A stretch of 64,000 nucleotides of DNA from Peribacillus frigoritolerans. GTDB taxonomy: Bacteria > Bacillota > Bacilli > Bacillales > DSM-1321. Of this stretch, positions 34,912 through 43,273 are shown in pieces. The stretch's first letter is position 1. The number at the start of each line of letters is the position of its first letter. The stretch lies in contig NZ_CP158190.1 in NCBI RefSeq assembly GCF_040250305.1, forward strand, positions 3,194,001 through 3,258,000. Reading direction: 5' to 3'. The translations under genes and the position numbers were made by a program. The notes below the pieces were generated by a model that worked only from the letters and a program-made list of their open reading frames with translations, made no database searches and was not told the origin of the DNA.

Positions 34912-35694
34912 ATGAAGTGGAAAATAGCTTGTATTCAAATGGATATAGCATTCGGGCAACCGGATATCAATTTTCAGGTTGCCAAACAATGGTTGGAAAA
35001 AGCAGCACGGTCGGAACCCGATATCGTCATTTTACCAGAGCTTTGGACAACCGGATACGACTTAAGCAGGTTAAATGAGATTGCTGATCAAGAGGCCGAA
35101 AAAACGATTGAATTTCTTAAAACACAGGCAAGGAAACACGAGATTCACATCGTAGGCGGTTCCATTGCGAAAAAAACGAGCAAGGGAATCTATAACACCA
35201 TGATCATCATCGATAAACAGGGAAATCTCATAAAAGAATATGATAAGCTTCACTTATTTCAGTTAATGGATGAACATCATTTCCTGAAGCCAGGAGAAAA
35301 GGATGGTTTATTTACTCTTGATGAAAAAATATGTGCTGGTTTCATTTGTTATGACATCCGTTTCCCTGAATGGCAGCGAGCCCATACCGCTAAAGGCGCC
35401 GAAGTTCTATTCGTTACGGCTGAATGGCCAAAGCCGAGACTCGATCACTGGAGAGCCTTATTGATTAGCCGTGCCATCGAGAACCAAGCCTATGTTGTAG
35501 CCGTTAATCGCTCAGGCTCTGATGTCAATAATATATTTGCCGGTCATTCCTTGATAATTGATCCTTGGGGAAATATCATAAGTGAAGCCGGAGAAGGAAA
35601 CGAACTCCTGACAGGCACCTTGGACTTCAATAGAGTTTCGGATGCACGTAACAAAATACCTGTATTCGAAGATCGCCGTCCTGATTTTTATTAA
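34912..35694 (+). CDS. mtnU: Omega-amidase (carbon-nitrogen hydrolase) MtnU
   Basis: Probably hydrolyses 2-oxoglutaramate formed when glutamine donates the amino group in the MtnE step. 260 aa nitrilase superfamily with the catalytic triad E43 (LPELW), K112 (YDKLHLF) and C146 (FICYDIRFPE). ATG 34912 follows GGGGG. It is divergent from mtnE, upstream of the mtnK riboswitch, and ends 8 bp before the mtnK promoter. Confidence 0.92.
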   Translation: MKWKIACIQMDIAFGQPDINFQVAKQWLEKAARSEPDIVILPELWTTGYDLSRLNEIADQEAEKTIEFLKTQARKHEIHIVGGSIAKKTSKGIYNTMIIIDKQGNLIKEYDKLHLFQLMDEHHFLKPGEKDGLFTLDEKICAGFICYDIRFPEWQRAHTAKGAEVLFVTAEWPKPRLDHWRALLISRAIENQAYVVAVNRSGSDVNNIFAGHSLIIDPWGNIISEAGEGNELLTGTLDFNRVSDARNKIPVFEDRRPDFY

Positions 35695-35702
35695 TTTACC
35701 CA

Positions 35703-35732
35703 TTGACAAACTATTTAAAAAGTTGATATTAT
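35703..35732 (+). promoter_or_regulatory. Sigma-A promoter of mtnK-mtnA
   Basis: TTGACA (35703-35708), 18-bp spacer, TATTAT (35727-35732), 34 bp before the aptamer. Confidence 0.75.
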
Positions 35733-35765
35733 TTTCCCGAAGATTAAAATTTCAGAAAACATTTA

Positions 35766-35919
35766 CTCTTATCAAGAGCAGGCTGAGGGATAAAGGCCCT
35801 ATGAAGCCCAGCAACCGACTGTAATACCATTGTGAAATGGGGCGGATTCACCGCCGGATTATAAAATCCACAGAGCACGGTGCTAATTCCACCAGAATTC
35901 ATATTCTGGAAGATAAGAG
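35766..35919 (+). promoter_or_regulatory. SAM-I riboswitch upstream of mtnK-mtnA
   Basis: CTCTTATCAAGAGCAGGCTG, AGGGATAAAGGCCC, TATGAAGCCCAGCAACCG, long P3 with GGCGGATTCACCGCC, GAGCACGGTGCTAATTCCA, P4 hairpin, GATAAGAG closing P1. Confidence 0.95.
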
Positions 35920-35938
35920 GTCCGAAGCCAAAACTTCT

Positions 35939-35968
35939 GCCTCTTTCTATATGAAAGAGGCTTTTTTA
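35939..35968 (+). terminator. Terminator of the mtnK S-box leader
   Basis: GCCTCTTT, loop CTATATG, AAAGAGGC, then six T. Confidence 0.9.
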
Positions 35969-35997
35969 TTCTTATTTTGAATCCGGAGGGGAAAAGA

Positions 35998-37200
35998 ATG
36001 ACTCAAAACCATTCAAATTTTAAGAGATTGACAAACGAAACAGCTATAACCCTTGCAAAAAAACTTGGGTTGGTCAATGCGGATGCAAGTTTAACATGTA
36101 AAGAAATCGGCGATGGAAACTTAAATTATGTTTTTCATATTACAGACACAGTCACAAATAAAGGAATTATAATTAAACAAGCGGTCCCTTATGCCAAGGT
36201 ACTTGGCGAAAGCTGGCCGCTGACATTGAAAAGAGCTGCGATTGAGGCGAATGCGTTGATTCATTTCAGAAGTTATTGCCCAGAATTCGTACCGCAAGTC
36301 TATTATTCTGATGAACAGCTTGCCATCACGGTCATGGAGGATTTATCGCACTTGAAAATCGTTAGAACAGGATTGATCGAAGGAGATTCATATCCATTGC
36401 TTTCTCAGCATATTGGTGAATATGTTGCGAAAACGGCATTTTATACATCCGATTATCATTTAGAACCCTCTGCGAAAAAGGAAGTGGCCCGACATTTCAC
36501 GAATCCCGAACTCTGCAAAATCACTGAGGTCTTTATTTTCACGGATCCATTTTTTGAGGAACTCCCGGGAGATTTCGAGGTGGAATTGACAGATGCCGCC
36601 AAAAATATATGGAATGATAAAGAAGTGATCCTTGAGGTCGCTAAGCTGAAACAAAGCTTTGAAACCGAGCAGGAAGCCTTGCTTCATGGTGATTTACATA
36701 CTGGAAGTATATTTGCAAGTGAAACTGAAACAAAGGTTATCGATCCGGAATTCGCTTTTTATGGTCCAGTTGGTTTTGACCTTGGTCAATACACCGCCAA
36801 CCTTCTCTTTCAGGCAGTCACACGTAATAGCGCTGGAAAGGAAGAGATTTTCACACACCTTAATGAATTTTGGAATGCCTTTGAAGAAACTTATTCCGAA
36901 TTATGGGAAGGCCAAAATAAAAGCCCATTTCGCCATGTGAAAGGTTATCTGCCTTATTTACTGACAAAATTCAAAAAAGATGCATTCGGCTTTGCCGGCT
37001 GTGAAATGATTCGGCGAACCATCGGACTTTCCCATGTTGCCGATTTGAATGTCATTGAAGATAAAGAAACAAGGATCGCTGCCAAAACGGCTACATTGGA
37101 AATTGGTGCTTTATTAATTAAAAAACGAGAAGAATTGGATGTTCCAGCTGTCATTGAAGCGTTGAAGCATCGTACACTGCCATCTTATTCAACCATTTAA
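35998..37200 (+). CDS. mtnK: Methylthioribose kinase
   Basis: Phosphorylates 5-methylthioribose at O-1, the entry step of salvage after nucleosidase action. 400 aa, protein-kinase-like phosphotransferase fold. [21 protein letters not shown] is the nucleotide loop, the catalytic loop is [12 protein letters not shown] and the metal motif is [18 protein letters not shown] 35998 lies 8 nt after GGAGGGG; the in-frame ATG at 35977 lacks a site. It is co-transcribed with mtnA, 15 bp apart. Confidence 0.95.
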   Translation: MTQNHSNFKRLTNETAITLAKKLGLVNADASLTCKEIGDGNLNYVFHITDTVTNKGIIIKQAVPYAKVLGESWPLTLKRAAIEANALIHFRSYCPEFVPQVYYSDEQLAITVMEDLSHLKIVRTGLIEGDSYPLLSQHIGEYVAKTAFYTSDYHLEPSAKKEVARHFTNPELCKITEVFIFTDPFFEELPGDFEVELTDAAKNIWNDKEVILEVAKLKQSFETEQEALLHGDLHTGSIFASETETKVIDPEFAFYGPVGFDLGQYTANLLFQAVTRNSAGKEEIFTHLNEFWNAFEETYSELWEGQNKSPFRHVKGYLPYLLTKFKKDAFGFAGCEMIRRTIGLSHVADLNVIEDKETRIAAKTATLEIGALLIKKREELDVPAVIEALKHRTLPSYSTI

Positions 37201-37214
37201 AAGGAGACCTGCAC

Positions 37215-38261
37215 ATGACAAAGCTAGCACCATTACCTTATTCGGTACAATGGGCTGATTCCCATATTACATTATTAAATCAACAAGCCCTGCCTTCCAT
37301 AACTGAATTTATTGAACTTCATTCTGTTGATGATGTATATGACAGCATTTTGACATTAAAAGTTCGCGGTGCCCCAGCAATTGGACTGACGGCAGCATTT
37401 GGTGTTGCACTTGGTGCCAAACAGGAAACAACCGCTGAATTAGCGGAATTCAAGAAAAATGTAGCGAGGCATATTGAAAAACTCGCCTCTTCACGGCCAA
37501 CTGCTGTCAACCTTTTTTGGGCGTTAAGGAGGATGGAAAATACCCTGCAAGCTGCGCAAAGCATTTCAACTGCCAAGGAAGCACTTGTATCGGAGGCTAA
37601 AGCCATCTTTGCTGAAGATGAAGAAATGTGCAGGAAAATCGGGGAACATGGTTTATCCTTATTCACTAGAGGAGATTCCATTCTAACGCATTGCAACGCT
37701 GGGGGAATTGCCACGGCTCGGTATGGCACAGCCTTGGCTCCCTTCCACCTGGCTAAAGAAAAGGACTTTCCGCTAAAAGTGTATGCATGTGAAACAAGGC
37801 CTGTCCTGCAAGGGGCGCGTTTGACTGCTTGGGAATTGATGCAAGCGGGGGTGGATGTCACATTAATTTCTGATAATATGGCTGCCCATACGATTCACCA
37901 GAAAGGAATAAATGGAATCATCGTCGGTGCCGACAGAATTGCGGCTAATGGAGATACAGCCAATAAAATCGGGACATTGGGATTGGCCATATTAGCCAAG
38001 CACTTTGGTATCCCTTTTTACGTGGCCGCACCATCAACTACATTCGACCTTACTCTCGAGTCCGGTACTTCCATCCCGATCGAAGAACGGAATGAAGCGG
38101 AAATCACCTTTATTCAAGGTGTTAGGATTGCTCCTGAAAACGTGAAGACTTTCAATCCAGCCTTTGACGTTACACCGAATCATCTAATTACCAGCATCAT
38201 TACCGAAAATGGCATCATAACACCGGATTTCATTAAAAACATCCCGCTTTTTGTTAAATGA
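37215..38261 (+). CDS. mtnA: Methylthioribose-1-phosphate isomerase
   Basis: Converts methylthioribose-1-phosphate to methylthioribulose-1-phosphate, feeding MtnB. 348 aa, eIF2B-like fold. Family motifs are [36 protein letters not shown], the catalytic cysteine region and aspartate in [18 protein letters not shown], and [19 protein letters not shown] 37215 follows AAGGAGACC. It is the last gene of the mtnK-mtnA operon, and a terminator follows. Confidence 0.95.
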   Translation: MTKLAPLPYSVQWADSHITLLNQQALPSITEFIELHSVDDVYDSILTLKVRGAPAIGLTAAFGVALGAKQETTAELAEFKKNVARHIEKLASSRPTAVNLFWALRRMENTLQAAQSISTAKEALVSEAKAIFAEDEEMCRKIGEHGLSLFTRGDSILTHCNAGGIATARYGTALAPFHLAKEKDFPLKVYACETRPVLQGARLTAWELMQAGVDVTLISDNMAAHTIHQKGINGIIVGADRIAANGDTANKIGTLGLAILAKHFGIPFYVAAPSTTFDLTLESGTSIPIEERNEAEITFIQGVRIAPENVKTFNPAFDVTPNHLITSIITENGIITPDFIKNIPLFVK

Positions 38262-38284
38262 TCCAGGTTGCTTTATTGATGATA

Positions 38285-38319
38285 AAAAACGAGAAGGATT
38301 TCGTATCTCTCTCGTTTTT
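38285..38319 (+). terminator. Terminator after mtnA
   Basis: AAAAACGAGA and TCTCGTTTTT with a 15-nt loop. Confidence 0.8.
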
Positions 38320-38352
38320 GTGATTATTCTTGCGAGGTCCACAATACAATTT

Positions 38353-39243
38353 TTATTTTTTGGAAAAGAACTCCTGAAGTGCCTTCTTATTTTTAGTGTA
38401 GTCTATTTCCAAAACGGCTCCGGACTGGGGATATATTTCATCATTAAAGCTTCCTTCCACTGGAACCCTTAAGGTTTCGACGGTGTCCGGTGAATGGAAG
38501 ACGGCTTTTGGACCCATTTCCATTATTGTTTTCAGTCCAATATCTGTATCCAAGTACGAGAGTCCTTGTTCGATTATACTAGGAAGGGCTGCCATCCCTT
38601 CGAAGGATGAGATTTGATTTATAAACGCTGTTTTTAATTGAACCATTACTTCTTGTTGACGCTCAACCCTTCCAAAATCACTTTCATCGTCATGTCTAAA
38701 ACGGACATATTTCAATATTTCCTCCCCATGTAAAACATTTTTACCGACGCTTGCTTGAATGCTCATATCATCAATGATTTCCTGGTCCACATTCACCGCT
38801 AGCCCCTCAGGTGCAAGTAAATCGACCATCTTCACGAATCCCTGAAAGTCAATTACCGCTACATGATCGACCTTGACACCAAAGTTTTCCTGTATGGTTT
38901 TCTTGAGAAGTTCCCTTCCACCATAATAATAAGCTGCATTTATTTTGTTATATCCTGATTTATTCCCGGGGATTTTCACATAACTATCACGCATAATCGA
39001 AGCCAGCTTCAGTTTTTCCTGCTCAGGAAAGTATTTTGCCAGTATAATCGCATCTGATCGAGATTTTTCCTCTCCCCTTGTATCAACACCAATTAACAGA
39101 AATGTTTTCACACTTTCCTGGTTCTCTTCTTTGGTTAGTTTTTTTTCCGTACCTGCATTTCCATTTTGTTTGGGTAAAGGGGCATAAGTGCAGCCTGCCA
39201 GAATCAAGATCAATAGATATATGAACAATACCTTTTCTTTCAT
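38353..39243 (-). CDS. LytR-CpsA-Psr (LCP) family protein with lipobox
   Basis: LCP enzymes transfer undecaprenyl-linked teichoic acids or polysaccharides to peptidoglycan. 296 aa. The LCP core is clear: FLLIGVDTRGEEKSRSDAIIL (the first Arg/Asp cluster), SIMRDSYVKIPG, NKINAAYYYGG, LKYVRFRHDDESDFGRVERQQ. Unlike most LCP proteins, which have a plain membrane anchor, the N-terminus LLILILAGC reads as a lipoprotein signal with C18. The carrier and polymer are unknown. ATG 39243 follows GAGGTAATG. Confidence 0.88.
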   Translation of the reverse strand: MKEKVLFIYLLILILAGCTYAPLPKQNGNAGTEKKLTKEENQESVKTFLLIGVDTRGEEKSRSDAIILAKYFPEQEKLKLASIMRDSYVKIPGNKSGYNKINAAYYYGGRELLKKTIQENFGVKVDHVAVIDFQGFVKMVDLLAPEGLAVNVDQEIIDDMSIQASVGKNVLHGEEILKYVRFRHDDESDFGRVERQQEVMVQLKTAFINQISSFEGMAALPSIIEQGLSYLDTDIGLKTIMEMGPKAVFHSPDTVETLRVPVEGSFNDEIYPQSGAVLEIDYTKNKKALQEFFSKK

Positions 39244-39310
39244 TACCTCACCTCATCGGAAAATTACCCCTATTCTCTGCCTAATATTGGAATCCTATGC
39301 ATTAAACGAC

Positions 39311-39345
39311 AAAAAAAGCCTGCCAACGATAATCGCTGACAGGCT
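39311..39345 (-). terminator. Terminator after the CtpB-like protease
   Basis: Minus strand AGCCTGTCAGCGAT/ATCGTTGGCAGGCT around a short loop, followed by seven T. Confidence 0.9.
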
Positions 39346-39357
39346 ATTCGGGCAAAA

Positions 39358-40845
39358 TCATTTATTGATTTCTTTCTTTAATACTTCTACCGCCTTTTTC
39401 ACTTGTGTGTCATTCTTAAGGATTTTCTCCTGGATGACCTGCATCAATTTCACGGTAGTATCATCTTTAATGGTGCCAGTTTCTTTAATTTTTTGTTCCC
39501 TTTGGAATGCTGTGACCGCATTCGTTGTTGCTTCATCAAAGAATCCATCTACCTTACCCGGATCATGTCCCGCTTCCTTCAGCATCTCTTCAGCAGCTTT
39601 CACTTCACTCGAAGAATCAGATGCTTTCAATTCCTTATCGGGCGAAATGTACGGAAGGCTGGCATAACCAGGAAGCTTCACAGTAATATCCGGCTTGATC
39701 CCTTTTTTATGAATCCAATTGCCTTCAGGAGTCAACCATTTAGCTGCCGTATATTTGAAGTTAGATCCATCTTCAAAGTCTTCGGCAGTCTGCACTGTCC
39801 CTTTCCCAAATGACTTGACACCAATCAATGGAATGTCCGCAGATTCACTGACAGCCGCTGCAACGATTTCAGAAGCACTGGCACTTCCGTCATCAATCAA
39901 CACGACTACCGGGATTTTCAGTTCTCCATCATTCTCCGATTTATAGACTTGTTTTTTCCCGCTGCGCTCCTCAACTTGAAGAACCACTTCCCCATTAGGT
40001 ATGAACAGGCTTGCCATTTCTATTGCTTGATCAAGCAGTCCCCCCGGGTTTCCCCGCAAATCCAATACGAGACCCTTCATATCCTTCTTCGACATTTCTT
40101 CAAGCGCCGTTTTCAGCTCTTGGACTGTATGTTCGGAAAAACTGGTCACTTGAATCTTGGCAACTCCATCATCAAGCATTTCCGCATAAACCGTCTCAAT
40201 CGGAATTGTGTCCCGTTTAATGGTGAGCTCAATCGGTTCCGACTCACCAGCTCTTGAGATGGATAGATCCACTTTCGTACCCTTCTCGCCCCTGATTTTC
40301 AGGACAGCTTCAGAAGAGCTTAGCCCTTCAACGCTTTTACCGTCCACACTTAAAATGATATCATTCGGCTTTACCCCCGCTTTTTCTGCTGGGGACCCTT
40401 TTATCGGTGAGACGACCATGATTTGTCCATCCTGCTCCTGAATCTCGGCACCGATTCCTTCAAAAGATGAAGAGATGCTTTCATGGAAACTCGATGCTTC
40501 CTTTTTATCCATGTAAGCAGAGTAGGGATCATCCAATGATTTGATCATTCCATTAATTGCGCCGTCAACCAGCTTTTCTTCATCAACCTCTTCATAATAG
40601 TTATCTTTTATCTTATCGTATGTAGTATACAGCTTTTCAAATTCCGCATGCTTATCCGGTGCTAATGACTCTACTTTTTCATCTCCAAAGGTCAAGGCTA
40701 TTGTAGTAATCCCTGCAGTTAGAAATATGACTAAGAAAATCCCCATAATGAACGTAAACTTCTTTATTTTAATGAATTTCCCTGCCTCTTTTGGCTGTTC
40801 TTGATTTTCTTCTTCCACTGAAGCCTCACCACTTTCATTCTTCAT
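39358..40845 (-). CDS. Carboxyl-terminal processing protease (S41, CtpA/CtpB-like)
   Basis: 495 aa. Cytoplasmic acidic N-terminus, one membrane helix (about 30-52), an S41 N-terminal helical region, a PDZ domain (about 125-210; GIGAEIQEQDGQIMVVSPIKG), and the protease core with predicted nucleophile S323 (GSASASEI) and general-base K348 (FGKGTVQ). A C-terminal peptidoglycan-binding domain occupies about 410-480 (EEMLKEAGHDPGKVDGFFDE). B. subtilis CtpB cleaves SpoIVFA to trigger sigma-K; which paralogue this is cannot be decided. ATG 40845 follows GAAAGAAATCG, a weak site. Monocistronic. Confidence 0.9.
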   Translation of the reverse strand: MKNESGEASVEEENQEQPKEAGKFIKIKKFTFIMGIFLVIFLTAGITTIALTFGDEKVESLAPDKHAEFEKLYTTYDKIKDNYYEEVDEEKLVDGAINGMIKSLDDPYSAYMDKKEASSFHESISSSFEGIGAEIQEQDGQIMVVSPIKGSPAEKAGVKPNDIILSVDGKSVEGLSSSEAVLKIRGEKGTKVDLSISRAGESEPIELTIKRDTIPIETVYAEMLDDGVAKIQVTSFSEHTVQELKTALEEMSKKDMKGLVLDLRGNPGGLLDQAIEMASLFIPNGEVVLQVEERSGKKQVYKSENDGELKIPVVVLIDDGSASASEIVAAAVSESADIPLIGVKSFGKGTVQTAEDFEDGSNFKYTAAKWLTPEGNWIHKKGIKPDITVKLPGYASLPYISPDKELKASDSSSEVKAAEEMLKEAGHDPGKVDGFFDEATTNAVTAFQREQKIKETGTIKDDTTVKLMQVIQEKILKNDTQVKKAVEVLKKEINK

Positions 40846-41019
40846 GACGATATAAACGATTTCTTTCTATTTTAACAGCTTTCATGACAATCGAAAAATA
40901 ATTGTTATCAAAAATAACAACTTATGACCATATGTATTTTTTTACGCCTCGCAAACGTTAAAACATAGAGAAAACTCCCTGGACTACAGGCATCTATTGA
41001 CATTACAAAAATGGGGCTA

Positions 41020-41076
41020 CCAAGGAATAACTGAGCCTGTATCCAACTGTCATTATACAGCTTCACTTATTCCTGG
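41020..41076 (-). terminator. Long imperfect hairpin after deoD
   Basis: An outer stem CCAGGAATAAGTGA/TCAGTTATTCCTTGG encloses an inner stem GCTGTAT/ATACAGGC, 57 bp in all, beginning 28 bp past the deoD stop. The T-run after it is weak (CATTTTTG), so termination is probable, not certain. Confidence 0.5.
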
Positions 41077-41104
41077 TCACCCGCCTGTCATTTACATCCA
41101 ATTA

Positions 41105-41809
41105 TCAGTCCTGGATAGCTGCTTCCAATGCCACTTCAACCATTTCGTTAAAGGTTGACTGGCGCTCATCCGCCGACGTTTCCTCACCGGTTAAAATGTG
41201 ATCGGAAATGGTTAATACAGATAATGCTTGGCGGCCAAATTTAGCAGCAAGCGTATAAAGCGCTGCTGATTCCATTTCTATTGCAAGGATTTGGTATTTT
41301 GCCCATTTTTCCAAATCACTATTATCGTTATAAAACTGATCGGCCGTAAAAACATTACCGACCTTCAATTGCAAGCCCTTAGCTGTGCCGGCGTCATAAG
41401 CTTTTCTTAGTAATTCGAAATCCGCCGTTGGGGCAAAGTCCACCCCGCCGAAAGTCATGCGGTTCATTTGGGAATCGGTGGAAGCACTCATTGCAAGGAT
41501 CACATCCCTGACTTTTACATCCTTCTGAATCGCTCCTGCAGTTCCCACACGAATCAGCTTCTGGACATTATAGCTATTCATCAATTCATTCACGTAAATC
41601 GAAATGGATGGGACACCCATGCCTGTACCTTGTACAGAAATTCGTTTCCCTTTATATGTCCCTGTATATCCAAACATGTTACGAACTTCATTATAAAGTT
41701 TAGCATCCTCTAAAAATGTTTCAGCAATATATTTTGCACGCAACGGGTCCCCAGGAAGTAAGACCGTTTCCGCAATTTCATTTTCTTTTGCACCAATATG
41801 TACGCTCAT
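41105..41809 (-). CDS. deoD: Purine nucleoside phosphorylase, DeoD type
   Basis: Phosphorolysis of purine (deoxy)nucleosides in salvage. 234 aa, hexameric PNP-I family. [17 protein letters not shown] binds phosphate, [25 protein letters not shown], and [11 protein letters not shown] recognises the ribose; the catalytic aspartate lies in TISDHI. ATG 41809 follows AGGAGGACAT. Gene order deoD then yozD and yodN is that of B. subtilis. Confidence 0.96.
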   Translation of the reverse strand: MSVHIGAKENEIAETVLLPGDPLRAKYIAETFLEDAKLYNEVRNMFGYTGTYKGKRISVQGTGMGVPSISIYVNELMNSYNVQKLIRVGTAGAIQKDVKVRDVILAMSASTDSQMNRMTFGGVDFAPTADFELLRKAYDAGTAKGLQLKVGNVFTADQFYNDNSDLEKWAKYQILAIEMESAALYTLAAKFGRQALSVLTISDHILTGEETSADERQSTFNEMVEVALEAAIQD

Positions 41810-41973
41810 ACGACTATGTCCTCCTTAACTTGTGATTGAAATGATATTCAAAAACTACTATACCATATCAACCACAAGTTAGGAAAATCGAACCTTATCC
41901 TAGAACTTGAAAAAGATAAGGAAACTGGAAGTCATGAAAAGACTTTGACACCCTTCCTTTAAACCGCAACAAA

Positions 41974-41991
41974 ACGGCGGAGGTCCGCCGT
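41974..41991 (-). terminator. Terminator after yozD
   Basis: ACGGCGG-ACCT-CCGCCGT with T-rich sequence on both sides. Confidence 0.85.
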
Positions 41992-42049
41992 CTTTTTTTA
42001 AGGTTAATAAAATTAAGGGATAGGAAGCTGTTAACCGTCTTATGACAGG

Positions 42050-42220
42050 TTACTCATCGACTTCTTCATCAATTATGCACTTTTCAAGAAGATATTCGAA
42101 TGTGATGTCAGCAAGATCTTCAACTTCAGCTTCTGTTGGAAGATAGCCCCGTCTTATCAATTCTTGAAAAAAGAATTCCGCTATCTCTTCTGTATCAATA
42201 AAAACCTCAATTTCTCGCAA
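42050..42220 (-). CDS. yozD: YozD family small protein
   Basis: 56 aa: REIEVFIDTEEIAEFFFQEL, IRRGYLPTEAEVEDLADITF, EYLLEKCIIDEEVDE. This is the conserved Bacillus YozD sequence. Only a TTG start (42220) is in frame, 7 nt after AAGGGGG; an ATG three bases upstream is in another frame. Function is unknown. It lies between deoD and yodN as in B. subtilis. Confidence 0.85.
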   Translation of the reverse strand: MREIEVFIDTEEIAEFFFQELIRRGYLPTEAEVEDLADITFEYLLEKCIIDEEVDE

Positions 42221-42398
42221 ATCATCGCCCCCTTATTTAAAGGTCTATGAATGTGTAGAGACAAATATACCAGTAAGGCATCCCATTATGGAAAATCATT
42301 TGAAGGGCTTATATTTATCATGATCCATCCGTGTTCAATTTGAATGGAAGCTTCTATAGGGAATTTTGAAATTGCCCTTTAAAAATTCAGGATACCTT

Positions 42399-43106
42399 TC
42401 ACTTCGTTTGCTTCTTTTTATGATCTGGATAAATTTCCTCTGCCGCCTTTTCAATTTTAGCAAGGGCGATCTTCATGATGTGACGATATTCATCATCGCC
42501 AAAATGTTCGTAGAGCTTACAATAATCATTATATAAATCCAACAGTCCATCAATCATTTCCTTTTTTTCATTTTTTGTCATTGTCATTTCTCGCTCACCT
42601 TTACCAGGGTTGTTTTGTTTAGCAATGATAGCAAGCTCATTTTTCTTTTTAGGAAGTAGCAGACCCAACTTTTTAATGATTCCATCTGCACGTTTAGCAT
42701 CGGCTATCAAAGTTAGTTCTTCCTCATGCGCTTCAAGCCATTCACCATCAGAGATTCTGGATAACTCATAGATTACATCCTCCCAGGCATTTTCCTTATA
42801 GCGCCAAATTTCCGTTCGATAGCCGATAATCTTGAAATAATCCTGTTCATACCCATCCACCTGGACCAAGTCACCTAATAAATATTTATATTCAATATCG
42901 ATTTGTTCTTTTTGATAAAGGATTTCACCTTCATATTCATTTATCGATTGCAATGTTTTTTCGATATAAAGACCTTCACTATAGTTCACTTCATACACAT
43001 AAGCACCATCGAGAAATTTTACATCGGTTATATTCCCGACTGTCCCATACATTGTTATTACGACTGTATCGCCTAATTTAAATTTCGGCTGTTTTTTTTT
43101 GCCCAT
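42399..43106 (-). CDS. yodN: YodN family protein
   Basis: 235 aa, cytoplasmic. The N-terminal half has two repeated SH3-like stretches: FKLGDTVVITMYGTVGNITD and YLLGDLVQVDGYEQDYFKII. The C-terminal half is helical and charged (DLYNDYCKLYEHFGDDEYRH, LAKIEKAAEEIYPDHKK). It matches YodN by position and length; no function is known. Start ATG 43106 follows GGGGG by 9 nt. Confidence 0.75.
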   Translation of the reverse strand: MGKKKQPKFKLGDTVVITMYGTVGNITDVKFLDGAYVYEVNYSEGLYIEKTLQSINEYEGEILYQKEQIDIEYKYLLGDLVQVDGYEQDYFKIIGYRTEIWRYKENAWEDVIYELSRISDGEWLEAHEEELTLIADAKRADGIIKKLGLLLPKKKNELAIIAKQNNPGKGEREMTMTKNEKKEMIDGLLDLYNDYCKLYEHFGDDEYRHIMKIALAKIEKAAEEIYPDHKKKQTK

Positions 43107-43248
43107 AAGAGACATCCCCCAATATGGTCCTTATCGTTTGATTAGTAAATTATATGCACAAACAAACATGGAGGTTAATGGAAAAGAGAGGGCATTTTGC
43201 TCATTTAGCTAAGTAACCGGCCCATTTATTAAACGGCACTACAACCAA

Positions 43249-43273
43249 AAACCGCCTCATTTAATGAGACGGT
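43249..43273 (-). terminator. Terminator overlapping the sensor kinase stop
   Basis: ACCGTCTCAT-TAA-ATGAGGCGGT on the minus strand followed by TTTTTGG; it includes the last codons of the gene. Confidence 0.75.
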
